Shown here: piece after piece, positions 30,811-39,375 of the stretch
Numbering within the stretch: the stretch's first letter is position 1
Layout: every line of letters begins with the position of its first letter
DNA from: Bradyrhizobium sp. 190
GTDB taxonomy: Bacteria > Pseudomonadota > Alphaproteobacteria > Rhizobiales > Xanthobacteraceae
NCBI RefSeq assembly: GCF_023073415.1
Contig: NZ_JADPJL010000024.1
Coordinates: forward strand, 186,001 to 250,000
Reading direction: 5' to 3'
DNA length: 64,000 nt
The notes under the pieces: generated by a model
The model's database searches: none
Told to the model about the DNA's origin: nothing
Seen by the model: the letters and a program-made list of their open reading frames with translations, nothing else
Program-made: the position numbers and the translations under genes

Positions 30811-32235
30811 ATGTCCGTTGTGCAGCGTGCAGTCCTGGATACTCATTCCAATCAGACACTGGCCGAACGACTCATTGACCAGCTTGCCGACCGCATCGGC
30901 GGGCTCGGCGTGGAACTTGCCGATATCGCCGGCAACGTCCAGGAGGTCGCAAGCCGCGTCGCGAACCAGTCGGAGCGGTTCCACCACTTGCAGAAGACGG
31001 CCGAGACGATGGTCTCGACCAACCGCGACATCGCTAATGCATCGCAGGCGGTGCAATCGACCACGTCCGCAGCCGTCGGTGAGATCGTTCAGTCACGCAG
31101 CGCGGTGGATACGGCCGTCACGCACATCGCCGAACTCGTCGAAGCGGTCGGCCGCATCGAGGCCCGGCTCAGCGCCGTCGGCTCGGCCCTGTCGCAGGTT
31201 ACAAAAGTTTCCGGTTCGATCGAGGCGATTGCGAAGCAGACCAACCTGCTGGCGCTCAATGCCACGATCGAGGCGGCGCGCGCCGGAACTGCCGGCCGCG
31301 GCTTTGCCGTGGTCGCGAGCGAAGTGAAGAACCTGGCGGAGGGAACACGCCAGGCCACGCAGCAGATTTCCGATACCATGCGCGATCTCGACGGCCAGAT
31401 CGGCAGCCTGATCGGCGAGAGCAGCGACGCCTCACTCCGCGCCAAGAGCGCCGGTGAAGGCGCACAGCAGATCAGCGGCATCATCGCGCGCGTGCACCAG
31501 GGCATCGCGTCCGTAGGCCAGGAGATCGACGGCGTCGCCAGGGCCGCGACGTCCAATCTCGGCCATTGCGACACTGTTATCACCGAGCTCAGCGAGCTCG
31601 CCAAGGGCGTCGACCTCTCCTCGCGCGATCTCAAGCACGCGGACGACCGGGTGGCAAAGCTGCTCGAGACCTCCGAAGGCCTTATCGCGCTGATCGCCGA
31701 CAGCGGGGTCGAGACCTCGGATGCACCGCTGATCCGCGTCGTCGTCGACACCGCGAAGCGCATCTCGGCCGAGTTCGAGGCCGCGATCGACCGCGGCGAG
31801 ATCACGCTCGACCAGCTGATGGACGAGAAGTATCGGGAAATTCCCGGCACCGATCCCAAGCAGCATCTCACCAACTACGTCGACTTCACCGACCGCGTGC
31901 TGCCCGCGATCCAGGATCCCATCCAGAAATCCGATCCGCGCATCGTGTTCTGCGTGGCCTGGGCCAAGGGCGGCTACCTGCCGACCCACAATCCGAACTA
32001 CCGCCTGCCACAGGGCCGTGACCCGGTTTGGAACAACGCCCATTGCCGCAACCGCCGCCTGTTCAACGACCGCGCGGTGAAGAAGGTCGCGGCGAACACC
32101 AAGCCGTTTCTGTTGCAGACTTACCGGCGCGACATGGGCGGCGGTAATTTCGTCCTGATGAAGGACCTGTCGTCACCGATCTTCGTCCGCGGCCGCCACT
32201 GGGGCGGATTCAGGATGGGTTTTCGGCAGAGCTAG
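30811..32235 (+). CDS. Soluble methyl-accepting chemotaxis protein
   Basis: A 474-residue chemoreceptor without membrane segments. The signalling tip (IEAIAKQTNLLALNATIEAARAGTAGRGFAVVASEVKNLA) lies at about 136-175. Its C-terminal ~170 residues (KYREIPGTDPKQHLTNYVDF, THNPNYRLPQGRDPVWNNAHCRNRRLFND, FVRGRHWGGFRMGF) match the C-terminus of the preceding gene, which in addition carries PilZ. The shared domain is probably a Cache/PAS-like sensor placed after the signalling part. GGAG precedes ATG 30811 at longer than usual spacing. Confidence 0.88.
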   Translation: MSVVQRAVLDTHSNQTLAERLIDQLADRIGGLGVELADIAGNVQEVASRVANQSERFHHLQKTAETMVSTNRDIANASQAVQSTTSAAVGEIVQSRSAVDTAVTHIAELVEAVGRIEARLSAVGSALSQVTKVSGSIEAIAKQTNLLALNATIEAARAGTAGRGFAVVASEVKNLAEGTRQATQQISDTMRDLDGQIGSLIGESSDASLRAKSAGEGAQQISGIIARVHQGIASVGQEIDGVARAATSNLGHCDTVITELSELAKGVDLSSRDLKHADDRVAKLLETSEGLIALIADSGVETSDAPLIRVVVDTAKRISAEFEAAIDRGEITLDQLMDEKYREIPGTDPKQHLTNYVDFTDRVLPAIQDPIQKSDPRIVFCVAWAKGGYLPTHNPNYRLPQGRDPVWNNAHCRNRRLFNDRAVKKVAANTKPFLLQTYRRDMGGGNFVLMKDLSSPIFVRGRHWGGFRMGFRQS

Positions 32236-32582
32236 ACCGTGATTGGTCGTCGCGCGCTCCGGCGAGGGATGCCAGAGTGACGCAGATCAGCCATCACCAT
32301 GCAACCGCTTCATATTCCTGTCGTCATTGACGCTTTGACACGCCTCAACCAGGCGCACACTAAAGTATCAATTCGTCTAAAACAGTTGCAGTCGCGTTTG
32401 CCAATTGTGTGACGTGCTGCGTTGGCGATGCAGGCCAGCATTGCGAAAAATATTCTCGCTTCCTGGCCCGCAGTGGCGCGATATTTCCAACGCCTAACTC
32501 GGTGTCCGCTGCCTGACCGGCCGCGACCGTCGAGCGTACGTATCCTCACTTTCGTTCTGAACCTTCCTTGTACGAACTTGTT

Positions 32583-32609
32583 GTTAGCCGGGCCTGGAAC
32601 CCGGCTAAC
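32583..32609. other. Stem-loop in the 455-bp spacer before the Mo-hydroxylase operon
   Basis: GTTAGCCGGG (32583-32592) pairs perfectly with CCCGGCTAAC (32600-32609) around a 7-nt loop. No T-run follows. The rest of 32236-32690 shows no convincing gene; it is less GC-rich than its surroundings and may hold the operon promoter. Confidence 0.5.
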
Positions 32610-32690
32610 GGTCTGAGCGTCTTGGTCGAGAGCGGGCTATAGCGTCCGAGCACCATCCTCGCGCGCCGGCCCAGGCAGGTGGAGATGAAA

Positions 32691-33206
32691 ATGGCGCGAT
32701 CTGGCACAGCAAAGCGTGTAACGCGGACTGCCACGGTGCCGGAGAAAATTCCGATCCGGCTGACCGTCAACGGCAGCCAGATGGAACTCACGGTCGCCCC
32801 ATGGACGACGTTACTGGACGCATTGCGCGACCATCTCGACCTGACCGGCACCAAGAAGGGCTGCGACCACGGACAATGCGGCGCGTGCACCGTGCTGGTC
32901 GACGGGCGGCGGATCAATTCCTGCCTGACGCTGGCAGTGATGAAGGAAGGCGCCGAAATAACCACCATCGAGGGCCTTGCGCGTGACGGCGAGCTGCATC
33001 CGCTGCAGCAGGCCTTCATCGATCACGATGCGTTTCAGTGCGGCTACTGCACCTCGGGGCAGATTTGCTCGGCCGCCGGCCTGATCGCCGAAGGCAAGGC
33101 AAGAACACCCGACGAGATCCGCGAGCTCATGAGCGGCAATATCTGCCGTTGCGGCGCCTATCCGAACATCGTGGCGGCGATCCTGCAGGCGATGGAGCGA
33201 TCATGA
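32691..33206 (+). CDS. Molybdenum hydroxylase 2Fe-2S subunit (PaoA/YagT type)
   Basis: A 171-residue iron-sulfur subunit with both cluster motifs: TGTKKGCDHGQCGACTVLVDG with the following SCL (plant-type 2Fe-2S), and QCGYCTSGQI...GNICRCGAYPNI (helical 2Fe-2S domain). It passes electrons from the Mo site to FAD in an aldehyde or xanthine oxidoreductase. The start at 32691 fits GGAG 6 bp upstream. No Tat leader is seen, unlike E. coli PaoA, so a cytoplasmic enzyme is likely. Its stop overlaps the next start (ATGA, 33203-33206). Confidence 0.92.
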   Translation: MARSGTAKRVTRTATVPEKIPIRLTVNGSQMELTVAPWTTLLDALRDHLDLTGTKKGCDHGQCGACTVLVDGRRINSCLTLAVMKEGAEITTIEGLARDGELHPLQQAFIDHDAFQCGYCTSGQICSAAGLIAEGKARTPDEIRELMSGNICRCGAYPNIVAAILQAMERS

Positions 33207-34219
33207 CCCCATTCCAGTACGCGCGCGCCAACGACGTCGCCGACGCCATCAAGCAGATCGCCACAGACCCTTCCGCGAAATTCATCGCGGGCGGCACCAA
33301 CCTGATCGACCTGATCAAATACGATGTCGAGGGCCCGACCCGGCTGATCGACATCTCGCACCTGCCGCTCAGGAGCGTCGAGCCGACCTCCGCCGGCGGC
33401 GTTCTGATCGGGGCGATGGTGCCGAACACCGACCTCGCCTACCATCCGATGATCGAACAGCGCTACCCCCTGCTCGCACGCGCGATCATGTCCGGCGCAT
33501 CGCAGCAATTGCGCAACATGGCCTCAACCGGCGGCAACCTCGTGCAGCGGACGCGCTGCTTTTATTTCTACGACACCACGACACCGTGCAACAAACGCGA
33601 GCCGGGCAGTGGCTGTTCGGCGATCGACGGCGTCAACCGCATCAATGCGATCCTCGGCACGAGCGAAGCCTGCATCGCCACGCATCCCTCCGACATGTGC
33701 GTGGCGCTTGCAGCGCTCGAAGCCACGGTGCATGTCGCAGGCCCGGCCGGGACGCGCACCATCGCGCTTGCAGATTTCCATCGCCTGCCCGGCAACACGC
33801 CGCAGCGCGACACCAACCTCGAACCGGACGAGATCATCACAGCCATTGAGCTTCCGCCGCAGGGATTCAGCGCGAACTATTCTTACCTGAAGATCCGCGA
33901 CCGCCTGTCCTATGCGTTCGCGCTGGTATCGGTTGCGGCAGCGCTCGAGCTTGACGGCGATACGATCAAGGATGCCCGCCTGGCGCTCGGTGGCGTCGCC
34001 CACAAACCATGGCGCAGTTCAGCAGCCGAAACCGTCCTGCGCGGCGAGCGCGCCAACGCCAGCGCATTTGCGCGAGCCGCAGACATCCTGCTGCACGGCG
34101 CCAAGGGCTACGGGCACAACAATTTCAAGATCGGACTGGCCCGGCGCGCCATCATGCGAACGCTCGCTCAGGCGGCGCGAGGCACGCCGCAATCGAACTC
34201 CGACAAGAAGATACGGTGA
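33203..34219 (+). CDS. Molybdenum hydroxylase FAD/4Fe-4S subunit (PaoB/YagS type)
   Basis: A 338-residue FAD-binding subunit: AKFIAGGTNLIDLIKYDVEGP (FAD pyrophosphate loop), ASQQLRNMASTGGNLVQRTRC, then the Cys-rich insert YDTTTPCNKREPGSGC... and SEACIATHPSDMCVAL that binds a 4Fe-4S cluster in the PaoB group. LKIRDRLSYAFALVSVAAAL follows in the C-terminal part. The true start is 33203, coupled to the preceding stop; its own stop overlaps the large-subunit start. Confidence 0.92.
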   Translation: MTPFQYARANDVADAIKQIATDPSAKFIAGGTNLIDLIKYDVEGPTRLIDISHLPLRSVEPTSAGGVLIGAMVPNTDLAYHPMIEQRYPLLARAIMSGASQQLRNMASTGGNLVQRTRCFYFYDTTTPCNKREPGSGCSAIDGVNRINAILGTSEACIATHPSDMCVALAALEATVHVAGPAGTRTIALADFHRLPGNTPQRDTNLEPDEIITAIELPPQGFSANYSYLKIRDRLSYAFALVSVAAALELDGDTIKDARLALGGVAHKPWRSSAAETVLRGERANASAFARAADILLHGAKGYGHNNFKIGLARRAIMRTLAQAARGTPQSNSDKKIR

Positions 34220-36432
34220 ACGTCATGGCATCCTATATCGGATCAGCGACATCCCGCATCGACGGCAGGGCCAAGGTCACCGGCGAGGCCAGATATGCCG
34301 GCGAATTCAACGTCCCCGGGCTCGTCCATGGCTATGTCGTCGAATCGGCGATTCCGAAGGGCCGGGTCGTGGGCATCGACACCAGCGGAGCGCTGGAGGT
34401 TGACGGCGTGATCGACGTGCTCACGCATCGGAATCGGCCGCCAATGGCTGATAATGACGATGCCTACAAGGACGAAGTCGCGACGGAAAAAGGCTCGCCC
34501 TATCGCCCGCTCTACGACGACAGGATCCTCTTCGGCGGACAGCCGCTCGCGCTTGTGCTGGCCGAGGATTGGGAAAGCGCGCGCGTCGCCGCTTCGCGTG
34601 TGCGGATCGAATATCAGAAAGAGCCCCACGTCACCGATCTGCATGCGCAGCGCGACACGGCGTTTGCCATCAACACGCCGGAGAAGCCACGCGGCGATGC
34701 CGCAAAAGCGTTTGCGTCCGCCGCCGTGCGTCACGCGGCCGAATATTTCATTCCGACCGAGCACCACAATCCGATGGAATTGTTCGCCTCGACGGCGATC
34801 TGGGACGATGGCCGGCTCACGGTCTACGACAAGACGCAGGGCGTGCAGAACGTGCAGCAATATCTCTGCGGCGTGTTCAAGATGAAGCCGGACGCGGTGC
34901 GCGTCATGTCGCCCTATATGGGCGGCGGCTTCGGGGCGGGTCTGCGTCCGCAATACCAGGTCGTGCTCGCCGTGCTGGGAGCGCGCGCGTTGAAACGTCC
35001 GGTGCGCGTCATGCTGACCCGCGCGCAAATGTATGCCCTCGGCTACCGGCCGGCGACCATCGAACGCCTTGCGCTCGGCGCCAACAGCGGCGGCACGCTT
35101 GACGCGATGACGCACGAAGCGATCGCCGTGACTTCGCAGTTTGAGGAATTTGCGCGCAACGATGTCGGCTGGGGCAATCTGCTTTACAAAAGTCCCAACG
35201 CGAAATTCGAGCACAAGCTCGTGAAGCTCGATGTGCCAACCTCCTGCGACATGCGCGCCCCCGGGGCTGCGACCGGCGTCTATGCGCTGGAATGCGCGAT
35301 GGACGAACTTGCCGTCGCGCTCAAGACCGATCCGGTGCAGTTGCGGCTGCAATGCTATTCCGACCGCAATCAAGGCGAGGATATTCCCTACACCAGCAAG
35401 CAACTGCGCGAATGCTACCGGCAGGGCGCGGCGGCGTTTGGCTGGGACAAGCGCAAAGCCGAGCCACGCTCAATGCGGGACGGCAGCGAACTGGTCGGTT
35501 GGGGCATGGCGTCAGGCGTGTGGGAAGCGCTGCAGATGCCGGCGACGGTCCGCATCGTGCTGACGGCCAACGGTCACGCGGAAGTGGCGACCGCGGCATC
35601 CGACATCGGCACCGGGACGTACACGATCATGGCGCAGGTCGCGGCCGACATGCTCGGCCTGCCGATCGACAACATTAGCGTCAAGCTCGGCGATTCGACG
35701 CTGCCGCAATGTCCGCTGGAGGGCGGGTCGTGGATCGCGTCCTCGGTCTGCAACGCCATCGCCAATACCGCTCGCGCGGTTCGCGGCGACTTGCTGAAGC
35801 TTGCCAAGGGGATGAAGGATTCACCGCTGGCGGACGCCAGTGTGGACGAAGTCGCGCTGATGGACGGCAAGATCGTCAGCAAGCGCGATGCGAGCCGCGC
35901 GGTCCCGATCGCAAGCGCGATGCACTCCGGCAATGCCGAGCGCATCACGCGCGAGGAAGCCAACAAGGTTGCCGAAGACAAGTCTCACGCGCGCAATGTT
36001 CACTCCGCCGTCTTCGCGGAGGTCAAGGTGGATGAAGAGCTTGGTGTCATCCGCGTCACCCGCGTGGTCAATGCGGTGGCTGCCGGCCGCATCCTCAATC
36101 TCAAGACCGCCCACAGTCAGGTCATGGGCGGCGTGGTCTGGGGGATCGGCATGGCGCTGCACGAGGAAACGCTGTTTGACCACCGCTTCGGACGTGTCAT
36201 GAACGCCAACATTGCCGAATACCACGTGCCCGTGAATGCCGACGTGCACGACATCGAGGTCATCTTCGTCGAGGAACCGGACGAGATCGTCAATCCGCTC
36301 GGCATCAAGGGCTTGGGCGAAATCGGCATTGTCGGCGTGGCGGCGGCGATCGCCAACGCGGTCTATCATGCGACGGGAAAACGCGTGCGCGACCTGCCGA
36401 TCACGCTCGACAAGGTGGTTCAATTCAATTGA
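34216..36432 (+). CDS. Molybdenum hydroxylase catalytic subunit (PaoC/YagR type)
   Basis: A 738-residue molybdopterin-cytosine-dinucleotide-binding subunit: SRIDGRAKVTGEARYAGEF at the start, PYMGGGFGAGLRPQYQVVLA, TSCDMRAPGAATGVYALECA, ASDIGTGTYTIMAQVAADML, and the catalytic-Glu segment IKGLGEIGIVGVAAAI near the C-terminus. Members oxidise aldehydes or heterocycles by hydroxylation. GTG 34216 overlaps the upstream stop (GTGA); ATG 34225 is the alternative. No XdhC/PaoD maturation gene follows in the window. Confidence 0.93.
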   Translation: MNVMASYIGSATSRIDGRAKVTGEARYAGEFNVPGLVHGYVVESAIPKGRVVGIDTSGALEVDGVIDVLTHRNRPPMADNDDAYKDEVATEKGSPYRPLYDDRILFGGQPLALVLAEDWESARVAASRVRIEYQKEPHVTDLHAQRDTAFAINTPEKPRGDAAKAFASAAVRHAAEYFIPTEHHNPMELFASTAIWDDGRLTVYDKTQGVQNVQQYLCGVFKMKPDAVRVMSPYMGGGFGAGLRPQYQVVLAVLGARALKRPVRVMLTRAQMYALGYRPATIERLALGANSGGTLDAMTHEAIAVTSQFEEFARNDVGWGNLLYKSPNAKFEHKLVKLDVPTSCDMRAPGAATGVYALECAMDELAVALKTDPVQLRLQCYSDRNQGEDIPYTSKQLRECYRQGAAAFGWDKRKAEPRSMRDGSELVGWGMASGVWEALQMPATVRIVLTANGHAEVATAASDIGTGTYTIMAQVAADMLGLPIDNISVKLGDSTLPQCPLEGGSWIASSVCNAIANTARAVRGDLLKLAKGMKDSPLADASVDEVALMDGKIVSKRDASRAVPIASAMHSGNAERITREEANKVAEDKSHARNVHSAVFAEVKVDEELGVIRVTRVVNAVAAGRILNLKTAHSQVMGGVVWGIGMALHEETLFDHRFGRVMNANIAEYHVPVNADVHDIEVIFVEEPDEIVNPLGIKGLGEIGIVGVAAAIANAVYHATGKRVRDLPITLDKVVQFN

Positions 36433-36519
36433 AGCGGTCGCGGCTTGCGGCGCAAACGAAAAGAGCCAGCGCAACAATCAGCAGCCTGCGCATCGACATT
36501 CTTTCCGCGTTCGTATTTG

Positions 36520-37341
36520 TCAGACCCAGAATCCCGGCACTGCCGGCTCGAGCCTGCCGCCTTTCCGCACCGGCGCGACCCGAAGCGCAAGGCCGGTTGC
36601 ATCATCGGTCTCGACCGCGATGCCACTGAGTGTCGCCACGCCCCCCGCCGGTTCGAAGCGCCCTGAGGGAATGCCGGTCGTGAAGCGCCGCAGCGGCTCG
36701 TCCTTCTGCATGCCGATGATGGAATCATAATCGCCGGTCATGCCGGCATCGGTCATGTAGGCGGTGCCGCCGGTGAGGATCTGGTGATCGGCGGTCGGCA
36801 CATGGGTGTGGGTGCCGACGACGAGGCTGGCGCGGCCGTCGCAGAAGAAGCCGATGCCCTGTTTCTCGCTCGACGCCTCGCCGTGGAAATCGACCACGAT
36901 CGCATCCGCCGCCTCGCGCAGCGGACAGGCTTCGAGTTCGCGGTTGAGCACGGCGAAGGGATCGTCGAACGGCGTCATGAAGACGCGGCCGATGGCGTTG
37001 ACAACAAGCGCGCGCTTGCCGTTCTTGGTATCGACCAGCGCCGCGCCGCGGCCCGGCGTGCCTTTTGGGAAGTTCGCGGGACGGACCAGCTTCGGCGCGC
37101 GCTCGATGAACACCAGCGCCTCGCGCTGATCCCAGGCGTGATTGCCGAGCGTGACGGCATCGGCGCCGGCGTCGAGGAATTCCTGATAGATCGCCTCGGT
37201 GATGCCAAAACCGCCGGCGGAATTCTCGCCGTTGACGACGACGAAATCGAGCGACCAATCACGGATCATGCCGGGCAGATGTTCTGAGATCGCGGTGCGG
37301 CCTGCCCGGCCGACCACGTCGCCAACGAAGAGAATACGCAA
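36520..37341 (-). CDS. YmdB-type (TIGR00282) metallophosphoesterase
   Basis: A 273-residue protein with the full family pattern: RILFVGDVVGRAGRTAI, FVVVNGENSAGGFGIT, AVTLGNHAWDQREAL, DAIVVDFHGEASSEKQ, VVGTHTHVPTADHQI and AYMTDAGMTGDYDSIIGM. YmdB from Bacillus is a 2',3'-cyclic nucleotide phosphodiesterase affecting motility/biofilm choice; the reaction here is by analogy. The cyclo-ligase gene stops 3 bp upstream of its start, so they are one operon. Confidence 0.93.
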   Translation of the reverse strand: MRILFVGDVVGRAGRTAISEHLPGMIRDWSLDFVVVNGENSAGGFGITEAIYQEFLDAGADAVTLGNHAWDQREALVFIERAPKLVRPANFPKGTPGRGAALVDTKNGKRALVVNAIGRVFMTPFDDPFAVLNRELEACPLREAADAIVVDFHGEASSEKQGIGFFCDGRASLVVGTHTHVPTADHQILTGGTAYMTDAGMTGDYDSIIGMQKDEPLRRFTTGIPSGRFEPAGGVATLSGIAVETDDATGLALRVAPVRKGGRLEPAVPGFWV

Positions 37342-37344
37342 AGT

Positions 37345-37920
37345 TCAGCTCCGGAAATCGAACACTTTCTTTTCCGTTAGCACATAATCCAGCGCCACGT
37401 CGTGCGGCAGCGCGGGAACGGCCTTTATTTCCTGCAACGAGAAGGCGGTGCCGACGGCTGTGATGGCTTTCACTTTACGCAAATGGGCGAGCGTGAAGTC
37501 GTAATGTCCCGCACCATAGCCGATGCGATGGCCCTCACGGTCGAACGCCGCCAGCGGCACCAGCATGACATCGGGAATCAGTTCGGCGGCGGCCGGCGAC
37601 GGCTCGAGGATGCCGAGCGGCCCCATCATCAGCCGGTCGTCGGGCGACCATGCGCGAAACGCCAGCGATTTTCCGCGCGCCATCACCGCCGGCAGCGCCA
37701 GCTTCGCGCCTTGTTCGGCGAGCTTGCGCATGAAGGGCGCCGGATCGATCTCGCTGCGGATCGGCGAATAGCCCGACACGACCATGCCGGGCGCGATCGT
37801 GAACGGGACGGCGTGCTTTGCCATCGCCTGCGCGGCAGCCGCGCGCTGCTCGTCACTCAACGCATCGCGCTTGGCCAGCGCGGCGGTGCGGAGGTCGGCC
37901 TTGGATAAGGTTGCCGTCAT
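37345..37920 (-). CDS. 5-formyltetrahydrofolate cyclo-ligase
   Basis: A 191-residue enzyme converting 5-formyl-THF to 5,10-methenyl-THF with ATP. Motifs: SKADLRTAALAKRDALSDEQR at the start, VSGYSPIRSEIDPAPFMRKLAEQG, LGILEPSPAAAELIPDVMLVPLAAFDREGHRIGYGAGHYDFTLA. The last contains the family's GYGxGxYD signature. Start 37920 is chosen to match the family N-terminus. As in many bacteria it is linked to zapA (38992-39375), with a structured RNA region between. Confidence 0.94.
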   Translation of the reverse strand: MTATLSKADLRTAALAKRDALSDEQRAAAAQAMAKHAVPFTIAPGMVVSGYSPIRSEIDPAPFMRKLAEQGAKLALPAVMARGKSLAFRAWSPDDRLMMGPLGILEPSPAAAELIPDVMLVPLAAFDREGHRIGYGAGHYDFTLAHLRKVKAITAVGTAFSLQEIKAVPALPHDVALDYVLTEKKVFDFRS

Positions 37921-37948
37921 GCGATGAATGATCCGATTCCAGAGCAAT

Positions 37949-38040
37949 CGTAGCCCGGATGGAGCGAAGCGAAATCCGGGGATCATCTCGCAACCAAACA
38001 AACCCTGTCCCGGATTGCGCTTCGCTCCATCCGGGCTACG
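37949..38040. repeat. Palindromic repeat, CGTAGCCCGGATGGAGCG family
   Basis: Arms 37949-37980 and 38009-38040 are inverted copies with one or two mismatches. Second copy of the family seen at 21801. It sits just upstream of the cyclo-ligase gene. Confidence 0.9.
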
Positions 38041-38119
38041 GCTCGGCACGCCGCAGCAGACGGCAATGCACCGAAAAACGTGGAATCAAACTGACCGACA
38101 AAAACAAATGTGCGAAGCC

Positions 38120-38340
38120 GCGAACGCCGTTGAAGCACTCGATCCCGGAGTTCCCTACGAAAGTAGGTGGGCACCATATGTCCGGGTCCACGGACCCGGC
38201 CAGGGACAGTTCCCTAAAGGATCGATAAGGCCCCGGGGATATATGGCTCCTGACGCACGACGCAGCTTCGCAAGCACAATGTAAGGGTTACGGACCGACT
38301 CCGCCAGCGGTAAGGCGCGGGCACCCTTGGTCCTCCCCTA
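38120..38340 (-). ncRNA. Candidate 6S RNA (ssrS) or other structured RNA
   Basis: The position between zapA and the 5-FTHF cyclo-ligase gene, on their strand, is where 6S RNA is often encoded. No open frame is convincing. Read on the minus strand, the stretch can pair at a distance: CGGAGT with ACTCCG, CCCTTAC with GTAGGG, and GCCATAT with ATATGGT. It also has local hairpins (CCGGGTCC/GGACCCGG; GGGA/TCCC). This suggests a rod-like fold. I could not confirm the conserved 6S bubble sequence, so identity rests on position and foldability. The boundaries are approximate. Confidence 0.4.
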
Positions 38341-38422
38341 ATGCGTGAAAGCCTGGGTTCGACAAGAACGCGATCTCAAGGTGGAGATATTTTCAATTCT
38401 CCTTTAGATTGTGCCATGCTTC

Positions 38423-38447
38423 ACCCTCCCCTGGAGGGGGAGGGTCG
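38423..38447. repeat. Left 25-bp terminal inverted repeat of the DUF559 cassette
   Basis: Perfect inverted copy of 38939-38963. Inside it, GCGGGGTGA (38483-38491) is also inverted at 38916-38924, with variable palindromic sequence between the two blocks. Confidence 0.9.
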
Positions 38448-38514
38448 TTCGCATCGGTCGATGCGCAGCATCGGACGATGCGAGCGGGGTGATCTCTCCG
38501 CGAGCGAGGTAGAC

Positions 38515-38910
38515 ATGATTTCAACCGCAATCCGCCGCGGCGCAGCCAAGAAGCTGCGGGCCAATACAACGCCGCATGAGCGCACTCTCTGGCGCGCTTT
38601 GAAAGAACTGCCGATAGAAGGCACGCATTTTCGACGTCAGGCGCCGATCGGCCGCTATGTCGTGGACTTCTTCTGTCCAGCAAAGCGTCTCATTATTGAG
38701 CTCGATGGCGGACATCATAACGACGACGCTATCGCTATGCGCGATAGCGAACGTCAAGCTTGGCTGGAACAGGAAGGATACCGCGTTATCCGTTTCTGGA
38801 ATTCCGATGTTGCCGGTGATCTAAATGCGGTGCTCGAGCGCATTTACGTTGAAGTGCACGGTTCGCGGGAGGCCGAAGCGTTGCCGCTGAAGCACCACCG
38901 GCGACGATAG
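38515..38910 (+). CDS. DUF559 (Vsr-like) endonuclease-fold protein
   Basis: A 131-residue DUF559 protein: AIRRGAAKKLRANTTPHERTLWRALK, HFRRQAPIGRYVVDFFCPAKRLIIELDGGHH (the D...ExD core of the PD-(D/E)xK-like Vsr fold), QAWLEQEGYRVIRFWNSDV and VLERIYVEV. The fold suggests a nuclease, but no substrate is known. It lies on the opposite strand inside the zapA/cyclo-ligase neighbourhood and is framed by 25-bp perfect inverted repeats, so it seems to be an inserted unit. Start 38515 matches the usual family N-terminus. Confidence 0.88.
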   Translation: MISTAIRRGAAKKLRANTTPHERTLWRALKELPIEGTHFRRQAPIGRYVVDFFCPAKRLIIELDGGHHNDDAIAMRDSERQAWLEQEGYRVIRFWNSDVAGDLNAVLERIYVEVHGSREAEALPLKHHRRR

Positions 38911-38938
38911 ACTGTCACCCCGCCCCGCCGCTACGCGG

Positions 38939-38963
38939 CGACCCTCCCCCTCCAGGGGAGGGT
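38939..38963. repeat. Right 25-bp terminal inverted repeat of the DUF559 cassette
   Basis: Perfect complement of 38423-38447, located 28 bp after the DUF559 stop and 28 bp before the zapA stop. Confidence 0.9.
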
Positions 38964-38991
38964 AAGAGAGACCAGCGCTAACGCTGGCCCT

Positions 38992-39375
38992 TCACCCGAT
39001 CGCGACGCCGCTGCCGATGGTGCGGTTCAGCATCTGCGTGGTCTTTTCAATGCGGTCGGCGGCGGCGTTGAGTGCGTTGGCGACCGCGACCTGGGTGGCC
39101 TTGGCGCGGTCGGCGGCGGCGACGCGCACGTTGCGCAGGGTTTCGAGTTCGCCCTCCAGCGCGCGGATGCGCGCGTTGGCATCGAGCAGTTCATCACACA
39201 CGGTGAGCGCGGCCATCACGGTGAGTCGCGCATCGCCGATCTCACCGAACTTGCCGCGCAACTCTCCGACCCGCGTTTCCAGGCTCTCGGCGAGTTTCAA
39301 GAGCCGCACTTCCTGCCCTTCCTCGCAGGCCATGCGATACTGCCGGCCATTGATGGTGACGTTGATGTGGCTCAT
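38992..39375 (-). CDS. zapA: Cell division protein ZapA
   Basis: A 127-residue ZapA: SHINVTINGRQYRMACEEGQEVRLLKLAESLETRVGELR at the N-terminus, followed by GDARLTVMAALTVCDELLDA and a C-terminal helical coiled coil. ZapA bundles FtsZ filaments at the septum. It overlaps the DUF4164 gene by 4 bp upstream. The alanine-rich C-terminal extension (about 85-127) is longer than in E. coli. Confidence 0.93.
   Translation of the reverse strand: MSHINVTINGRQYRMACEEGQEVRLLKLAESLETRVGELRGKFGEIGDARLTVMAALTVCDELLDANARIRALEGELETLRNVRVAAADRAKATQVAVANALNAAADRIEKTTQMLNRTIGSGVAIG

Noticed and set aside
32422..32616. 64-codon plus-strand frame before the Mo-hydroxylase
   Set aside because: No ribosome site, no family pattern, and a stem-loop lies within it; treated as non-coding.
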